Both the position numbers and the translations under genes were made by a program. 64,000 nt of DNA from Iris pallida (Eukaryota; Streptophyta; Magnoliopsida; Asparagales; Iridaceae). Under the pieces are notes generated by a model that was not told the origin of the DNA, ran no database searches, and saw only the letters and a list, made by a program, of their open reading frames with translations. The stretch covers positions 4,105,883 through 4,169,882 of the forward strand of contig JANAVB010009599.1 of NCBI GenBank assembly GCA_029216955.1, in the 5' to 3' direction. Below are positions 57,879 through 64,000 of this stretch, in pieces (the first letter of the stretch is position 1; each line of letters begins with the position of its first letter).

Positions 57879-58492
57879 TTTTGTTTTATTAATTAATTTA
57901 TTCAATAATCAATAACTGTTTTCGAGACAAGCCTAAAAAGAATCTGTCTGTCACCACGACTACGGTCGAAGCGAAGCGGTATTTAAGAGTTCTCCGGTGA
58001 ACCTCCGTTAGCTGGAACAATACTCCTACGGCTAATCTGAAACAGATGTTGAGTAAAGAATATTAATTCATAAAATAATATTAATTATATTATTTGAAAT
58101 TTAAAATTACTAAACTTTGAATTAAATATTTGAATTTTTTGAAGAAAAAGATGTGGCCCCACAAAAAAAAATTTAGCCAGAAGAACCCTTGGCGAATTCG
58201 GCCCGAGTTCGGTCCGAATTCGGCCAGAGTTCGGCTGGATATATATATGTATCAGTCAGAACCTGATGCCCCCATCTTCTTCATTCTTCCAAAGCACATC
58301 AAACAGCAGCAGCGCCCCGAAAACCCTGGTTCTTCTCCAGCTTCCTTTTTCCAATCTACGTGGAGATCTTCGTCCAAAATTTGGATTCGTGCGGAGAATC
58401 TCGTTCTCTACAGCATACTCGATTCTCAGAAGATATAATTCCTTCTCTCCTCCACTTTCAAATTATTAGTGTTTCTAGTTTTTGGGATAAGA
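57879..58492 (+). promoter_or_regulatory. Spacer with apparent internal promoter before the extra ORF
   Basis: After an AT-rich stretch, a compact array (about 58191-58237) repeats GAATTCGGCC/GAGTTCGG words. It is followed at once by TATATATAT (58240-58248) and a pyrimidine-rich leader of about 240 bp to the extra ORF. The copia LTR U3 has the same GGCCAGAGTTCG word upstream of its TATA box (about 60725). This suggests a separate promoter for the extra ORF, derived from or shared with the LTR. Confidence 0.5.
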
Positions 58493-59757
58493 ATGCCTAA
58501 GGGATTCAATCCTTTCAAGAGGAAGAAGACCCATGCCAGTGAAGAGGCATCATCTTCTGATCCACATACGAATTCCCTCTTTTCTCCGGTCCAATCGAAT
58601 GACGGTTCATCGGACGAGTTTTATTTCAAAACTCCCGACCAAGCTCTACTTTGGTATGTCGACTTCATTATGCGTATTATATGTACCGGATCTCCAATCA
58701 AGTGGAATGTATTTCCTGACCACCGTCCTTACTTTGAGGCATTAGGGTTACATCATTTTGCTACTTTATAATTACCTATAGCTACTAATGTCATTAGACT
58801 ATTTTACTGTAATTTCATGTTAGACACTTTTATCGCGAGAACTCGTGTCGGCGGGATAGATATCGAGTTCAATGATGAATTGCTAGAAGAAATTCTTAGA
58901 ATACCAAACGAAGGTGCCCCGCTCGATGACATCACTGATATCGATTTCTCCGAGGGTACGACTCTCATTAGTTTCAAGAATGAGCTTTGTGCGCACGCAC
59001 ATGCTTGTCCTGAAAAGTTCAAGGCCAATAACTTGAACTTGTTTAACTACGAATTACATCGCATCATCTACTTCTAAAATCTACTTCAAAAGATGATGTC
59101 ACTGCACTTGAACCCTCTTGTTTATATCACATTCTTAAGGGGATTCCTTTTTCTGCCCCTAAGACTATTATTCAGATGATGGGTAGATGTCGCGGAAGAG
59201 ACCGCAACCTCTCTTATGCGATGATCATCCCACGCATCTTTCAGAGATTTAATATTGACTTATCCACTTGTGCTCTGGACCATGAGCCCAAGTTCCTCAA
59301 GCTTTCTTGTCGCAGCATTGCTACTGTTCCTCCATCTACTACACCTGTACCTCTTGCACCTGCTCCCACAGCATCTGGTCCTCCTCACTCTTACCCTATG
59401 ACTTTTGAGGGTATTCACCAGCATCTATCAGATCTACAGACATTCTTCATTGACACATCCAGAGAACATGAGTTTCGTTACATGACTCGGTTCCAGGCTA
59501 TTGCTAACTCCTTCGTCGATCTGAGATTTACACAGACGGGTCACTCTGCTAGCTCTCTTCCTCGAGACCCTTCTGAATCTAGCTTCCTCATTGATGATGA
59601 GGCGGTCCACTCTCTGTTCCAACCAGGGAACGCATACGATTGGTATCGTACTTCTAGTGCTACTCCACATACTTCTGGAGCCGGCACTTCTGGAGCTGGT
59701 CCATCTGGACATGCTGGCACTGCAGCCGATGATGATGAGGATGAGGATGACTTTTGA
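58493..59757 (+). pseudogene. Extra ORF of copia element H (between pol and the 3' LTR), unknown function
   Basis: The start MPKGFNPFKRKKTHASEE is basic, followed by a Ser-rich part. A conserved-looking middle TRVGGIDIEFNDELLEEILR with IPNEGAPLDD resembles the putative plant transposon protein domain found in SIRE-like and other plant retroelements. The C-terminal part (59176 onward) has a Pro/Thr/Ser linker (TTPVPLAPAPTASGPPHSYP) and an acidic DDDEDEDDF end. In-frame stops are TAA 58769 and TAA 59075, and a frameshift lies between 59077 and 59176. The position is that of the env-like ORF of SIRE elements, but I see no signal peptide or membrane segment. The original length would be about 420 residues. 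Confidence 0.65.
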
Positions 59758-60318
59758 GATGTTATTCTTTTTGAGACTGATGATTTTGTCTTATGTTTAC
59801 TTGGAAATGTTCCGATATTCCAAGATATTATCAATATTTATTTTTTTGGATATGATTTATGACTTTGATAGACTTACGTTTTTATGCCTCAGTTTGGCAT
59901 ATGACTCAGTTTAGTTTATTATTCAGCTTAGCATTTTATTTGTTTCAACTTTATTATAGAATTATATTTCTTTATGCTTCCTAAAAACTGCCTATGACAA
60001 ATACCATGCCTGTGTTGTTTATACCATATCTGTTTCTCTTATTCTATCTATGATATTTATACCATGCCTGTGTTAGAAATAATGTCATTATTTATATTTT
60101 TTTTGTTTCTTCACTGATTGTTACTTATGCATTTATTGCGGGGGAGCTTTCTCTTTTGCAATTATTTTGCTAAGTGACAAAGTGGGAGAAATAAGATCTA
60201 ACATCTTCATGGATATAGGTCATGAACAACTTTTCACATTTTTTATCTCAGTACATTTGGTACAATTTTGAATTGATCAAAACTAAGATGTTATATCGGT
60301 CAGGATTTGTCAATTATC
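59758..60318 (+). other. AT-rich 3' untranslated region of copia element H
   Basis: T-rich text without genes; two diverged copies of TATACCATGCCTGTGTT-like text (about 60003 and 60058) are seen. It runs to the polypurine tract. Confidence 0.7.
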
Positions 60319-60332
60319 AAAATGGGGGAGAT
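60319..60332 (+). other. Polypurine tract of copia element H
   Basis: AAAATGGGGGAGAT immediately before the 3' LTR start TGTTGG; the classic copia tract. Confidence 0.92.
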
Positions 60333-61401
60333 TGTTGGCCCATTGGTCATAGTCAAACCTGATTTTAATAATTGATCAAACTCTGTCTCGATATACGAAT
60401 CAATTCAGATATTTACCAATGACGTTTTGGACACTGATCAAAGATGGATATCTACTCAGTTCAAGACCGAAGCTGTTTGCCACTCAAGAATGTATTTCCT
60501 TTAAAGCAATGTAATTTTTATTTTTATTGAGTATAGGAATATATTGTACACCAAGTCGTACTGGCAAATTGTCTATCCAAAATCGTTTTTCAAAACTGAC
60601 CTATCTTTTTAAAATGACCTATATTTTTAAAAAACATCTATTTTTACAAAAAGCTTCTGAAGTATTTTTCAAAAAGCCAAAACAATTTTTCATAAAATTA
60701 ACTGACCAAACCCTGACAGAACTCGGCCAGAGTTCGACCAAGTTGAATGTTATGTGAACGTTTGATTTTAAACTTGGTCTTCCTTCAGTTGCGGTTGGTT
60801 ACAAAGAGTTCTGTCTGAATTCTGCCCGAATTGTGTCTGAGTTCTGCCTTTGGAAAAGCTATAAATAGAAAAGGATTTCGATCATTTCAAACACCAATTC
60901 ACTTTCAATCTCTTCTCTTCTAAAAGGCTTACATTTCTTCCAAAGAGTTATAAAAAGCTTCTATTTTCAAATCCCAAGCCAATTACAATCCTTTAGTCGA
61001 TTTACAAGTGCAGTACGGTCTAGAAGTTTCAGAGCGATTGTAATCAGAGGCTTGACTGAAGATTGACTCTTCACAATTGAAGTTGGTCGAGTTTTTCTTA
61101 TCAAAGCCCGCGTCTATAGAAGTTACAAGGACTTCGTATAAAAACTTGCAGGATTTTCCAATAGTGGATTCAACTGGAAGCTAGAGTTCTTCTGACTAGA
61201 CTAGTCCACACAAGAGGAAAACCAATATAAATCTATGTGTTTGCGTTTGCCTTCTGATCACTCCTTTTATTACTGTCATTTATTTTGTGATTATTTTTAT
61301 ATCTGTGATCTAACTGCTAAAAAGTTTTATTTAGCAATATTCCGCTGCCTACTTTATTTACCCCCCTCTAGAGTATTCTGCTTTACGATTTCGTTCCTAC
61401 A
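60333..61401 (+). repeat. 3' LTR of copia element H
   Basis: It starts TGTTGGCCCATTGG and ends GTTCCTACA (1069 bp). It aligns with the 5' LTR along its length, with many substitutions. The TATA box TATAAATAG is intact at 60860. U3 carries GAACTCGGCCAGAGTTCG and TCTGTCTGAATTCTGCC words. Confidence 0.92.
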
Positions 61402-62340
61402 GACTGTTCCTTTTCTTAGCCCTGTTTTGTAGCCTCCTCCTTCATTCTTATCAATAAAATTTCTTTTAACACAAATTGCCTGTTAGATTGCTTAGGGCTA
61501 ACTGCTGAGTCATGCATGAATTGTCCTGGTTTGCCTTATGCTTTCTGTGCTTGAGAAACTTCTATCGAGAAAGGATTTTATAAAGCAGGGAATGTCCACA
61601 GTAGAACAGACTAGTGTTTGGTGGACTTGTTATCCGTGGCGTACTTGAGATTAGGTACGAATAACAAATAAAAGTAAGACATGCTATTAGAGACCACGTG
61701 GGTGTGATAGTATAAATGGGAGAATATATTTCTCAGAGGTAATATGGACGTAGCAAGTATCTTTGGTGTCGCTCTTCGAAATAAACAATAAGGTAAGGTA
61801 GATATTCGCTAATAGGTGATATGGACGTTGCGAATATATTATCTTTAGTTTGGAAAATAATCCAGATGTGATATGGATAAGGTTATTTCGTGGAAGGTAG
61901 TATGGGTATTCGCTCAGAGGTAATATGGACGTGACGAATAGTTTATCCATAGGTTGGAAAATAACCCAGAGGTGATATGGACATGGTTATTTTGTGGGAG
62001 GTAGGTCAGAGGTAATATGAACGTGAGCTGCTGATTTGGGTGTTCTTTTTTCTCATAGGAGAGAGCAATCTTTAAATAGGGGATACCTGTGACCCAGCTG
62101 GGAGTTAAAAGCAAGATACCCTTGAGGCAACTGGGCAATAGAAGAGTGCTTGTAGATGGACTTCTTTTGTAGTACATGTGGCTTTTGTCACATATAGTAG
62201 GAAAATGTTTACAGTAGGGTTATGACAAAAAATAAGGTTTATGCTAGGCAACTGATATGATCATCCTCGAGGAACTAATATGGACATAGTATAGGACTGT
62301 TCAGAGTGGCACAAATCTTAGTCGTCAACTTCCAACTCAT
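61402..62340 (-). mobile_element. Element F: 3' untranslated part of a minus-strand Tat fragment
   Basis: On the minus strand copies of TCCATATTACCTCTGAG-like text recur (plus-strand CAGAGGTAATATGGACGT near 61733, 61820, 61868, 61916, 61968, 62008 and 62275). They match the repeats after integrase in D and E. The first 280 bases (61402-61680) hold no recognised feature. No gene is seen in this stretch. Confidence 0.7.
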
Positions 62341-62605
62341 GTAGCCTCAAGCGATGGTTGTCCTTAGCCGTCAACTTACATAAAAGGGCCACTCGAAGAG
62401 TAGAAATCTGGATCTCTAGGGGAGAACCTCTTCACTCCCATATACCAACGAAAATGGTGTGTTACCGATAGGAGTTTGGATTGTGGTATGGTACACCCAA
62501 AGACACTTGTCGATCTTTTCGTCATAGTCGCGTTTGTTGGTCGAGACAAACTTTTTAAGCAGCTTAATGATTGTCTTGTTAAAGGCTTCTGTTAACCCTT
62601 TCATT
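62341..62605 (-). pseudogene. Integrase fragment of element F
   Basis: The minus strand encodes GLTEAFNKTIIKLLKKFVST, NKRDYDEKIDKCLWVYHTTI and TPIGNTPFSLVYGSEEVLP, then a decayed LHELEVDD tail. This is the catalytic Glu helix and the following part of a Tat integrase (compare D 26335-26590). Upstream (higher coordinate) the match stops abruptly at about 62605, where an unrelated frame in the other strand begins; downstream the GPY/F module is deleted. Confidence 0.85.
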
Positions 62606-62974
62606 GCTACTGCCAAAAAGGCCAGAAAGGGCAAGGGCCCAGCCTTTAAGGTAAAAGAAGATATGGATGAGGAGGAGAAAGAAAGTTTGTTCAGGAGAAG
62701 ATCTGCGCCTTCTTTCCTTGTAGTTGAAGTCGAAAGGGTTCTTGAGACGGTCGACATTGAGCAAGTAGTGGGTGCCGGCACACCTGCTGAAAATAAGACG
62801 ATCCCTGTGTCTACCTTCGGAGTCCCCAATGACGTAGTAGATGCATCTCCCCGACTAGGAGTTGAAGATTTGGTTGATTCACTTCCTCCTCAGACTAAAG
62901 AGGCAGGAGTCGATAACGTCTCCCCTCGAACCGAGGTCCAGTCTCCTCTTCTGGTCCCGGGTCTACTGGTGTAG
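62606..62974 (+). pseudogene. Acidic tail of an antisense gene in F (antisense to the element)
   Basis: An open frame without clear start: KARKGKGPAFKVKEDMDEEE, then a long acidic, Ser/Pro-rich stretch ending SPLLVPGLLV-stop. Relative to the minus-strand element it is antisense, and it ends close to the inner end of the F LTR. This mirrors the antisense gene tail next to L1 in G. No domain is recognised. Confidence 0.45.
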
Positions 62975-63069
62975 AAGGCGTTGGGATTCCTTCTGTAGGA
63001 GCCATGCTGGCTAGGCTTCCTAGTGTTCGGACGCTTTTGTTGGATCTCGGGGCTTCAAGATCACCTATT

Positions 63070-63758
63070 GTGGACACACACAAAAAGAAGAAGAAACGAT
63101 GTCTTTTTTTTATTGGCACAAGGCACCACAAATCGAGTACGCCTGAGAGATCCTGCGCTGAGGATCCCCAAGTACAAAAAAGAATTCTAGGGAATGGGAC
63201 GATGGAGATCGAGCGACAGTTGCTCTTTTACTCCGTTGACACTCCGATTACAAAAGTGGGAGAAAACCTAAGAAAATTGCTAGCTCTCGGCTCACTAGCA
63301 AGAAGTGCAGCAATTTGGCTCTTAAAAATGCTCTCCGTTCTGTCTTTTGAAGAGGGATGAGACCCCTTTTTATAGTAGTTTCTGAACTGGAATGATGTTA
63401 TTGGCCCACATGAGGAAACACACTGGTTTTTATGTAGGCGCATAGGATGTAGGTACATGTAGGCTGCATAGTTGTGTGTTGATCGTGGTGCTGACGTGGC
63501 CGTATGCTTTGGTACACGATTGCTCGTGGAGACTGACGTGGTTGTACGCTTTGTTGCACATTTTGATCATGGCTTTGTCTGAGTCAGGCTTGGGCGCATA
63601 GCCCTGTTTCAGGCTATGCGCCCTTCTTTTGGGGGAACTTGTCTTGGGCGCATGGAGCTTCACTGGCTGGGCATATAGAGCTTCACTGGCTGGGCGCATA
63701 TATTCTTATTGGCTTGAGTGCATAAGGCTTCATTGCTAAAAAATTTTATGCTTCTACA
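63070..63758 (-). repeat. LTR of element F
   Basis: On the minus strand it starts TGTAGAAGCATAAAA at 63758. A TATA box TATAAAAAGGGG lies at about 63366-63377, and U5 contains GTGTCAACGGAGTAAAAGAG, similar to L2 U5. The inner end is uncertain (about 63070). U3 has repeats of ATGCGCCCAGCCAGTGAAGC-type words. The frames on both strands here are not supported as genes. Confidence 0.65.
63590..63735 (-). repeat. ATGCGCCCA-type short repeats in the U3 of F
   Basis: On the plus strand GGGCGCAT(A/G), GCTTCACTGGCTGGGC and GGCTTGAGTGCATAAGGCTT recur. It is the F counterpart of the ATGCGGCTC array in L1. Confidence 0.7.
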
Positions 63759-63775
63759 AGACCCCCTTCAAAGTT
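63759..63775 (-). other. Polypurine tract of element F
   Basis: The minus strand reads AACTTTGAAGGGGGTCT directly before TGTAGAAGC, identical to that of L1. Confidence 0.85.
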
Positions 63776-64000
63776 TTTGATACTTGAACGAGTTCGGAAT
63801 ACTTTGAAAGAAGCATGGACTGTCTTCTCGTAGACACATAGCATAGCGCTATCTTTGGGTGCATAGTATTTGGCCAGCTTGTCAGAGAGATACGACTGTT
63901 GAGATCTTCTTCGAAAATCTGAACTGACAGATCATCGGGGTAGAATTTGAAGAGGTCCATCCTTCATACGTTGTCCACGTCAGCAAGTGGCAGTCGCATA
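63776..64000 (-). other. Tat 3' interior before the F LTR, running out of the window
   Basis: It contains the TTCAAAGTATTCCGAAC box (minus strand, about 63791-63807) that precedes the tract in G and E. No gene can be supported in the 225 bases available. Confidence 0.5.

Larger units (their letters stand above)
51825..61401 (+). mobile_element. Element H: Ty1/copia LTR retrotransposon with an extra 3' ORF (SIRE-like)
   Basis: LTRs of 1062 and 1069 bp (TGTTGGCCCA to TTCCTACA), a tRNA-Met primer site, gag, protease, integrase, RT and RNase H in copia order, then an extra ORF, then polypurine tract and 3' LTR. The long gag with coiled-coil part and zinc knuckles and the extra ORF after pol suit the SIRE/Maximus lineage; this assignment is by architecture. 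Many stops and LTR differences indicate an old copy. The flanking 5-mers (AGGTA left, GACTG right) do not match, so there is no clear target-site duplication. Confidence 0.85.

Noticed and set aside
58491..59757. Envelope protein in the copia extra ORF
   Set aside because: The position fits the env-like ORF of SIRE elements, but I see no signal peptide, transmembrane segment or furin-type site, so I call it only an extra ORF of unknown function.

Overview
The window is repeat-derived DNA from a large-genome land plant, almost certainly an angiosperm; the species cannot be fixed from sequence alone. Essentially every stretch belongs to a nested or rearranged LTR retrotransposon. I found no host single-copy gene, structural RNA gene or bacterial-style operon. 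Supporting evidence is TG...CA LTRs with target-site duplications, plant-type polypurine tracts, and Ty3/gypsy and Ty1/copia gag-pol domains.

Layout. (1) 1-22480: an element here called B (5' LTR 1-299 plus 17337-17824, gag-only interior, 3' LTR 19591-22480). Its 5' LTR is split by a young minus-strand element A (300-17331), flanked by GTGTT duplications. A has the unusual order LTR - gag - LTR - gag - LTR, with LTRs of about 4.26 kb and interiors of only 2.1 kb. (2) 22481-27109: D, a decayed Tat-lineage Ty3/gypsy pol, into which B inserted. (3) 27110-35742: C, a relative of A and B with a 4.36-kb 5' LTR, a non-coding interior and a truncated, partly inverted 3' LTR. (4) 35746-45781: E, a better-kept Tat-lineage element (gag, protease, RT, two RNase H domains, integrase), followed by 60-bp tandem repeats, an antisense reading frame and an LTR (L1). 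(5) 45782-51723: G, with no gag-pol; between L1 and a second LTR (L2) it carries an antisense, promoter-bearing, decayed gene with plant-mobile-domain (PMD) similarity. (6) 51825-61401: H, a Ty1/copia element, probably SIRE-like, with an extra ORF between pol and the 3' LTR. (7) 61402-64000: F, rearranged minus-strand Tat fragments.

How the parts relate. A, B and C share LTR ends (TGTAAC...TGACA), a 9-nt spacer and a primer-binding site that fits the 3' end of plant tRNA-Ile rather than the usual initiator tRNA-Met. A and B stop coding just before the protease, so they could only move with pol supplied in trans. D, E, G and F are one Tat-like group sharing downstream repeats, polypurine tract and LTR start. 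Most damage to the A and B gag frames is single C-to-T change creating TAG stops, as expected for methylated, silenced heterochromatin.

The most interesting items are the tRNA-Ile primer site, the dimeric gag-only element, the antisense PMD gene with its own TATA box, the extra copia ORF with an apparent internal promoter, and a stop codon at the same protease/RT position in two separate Tat copies.
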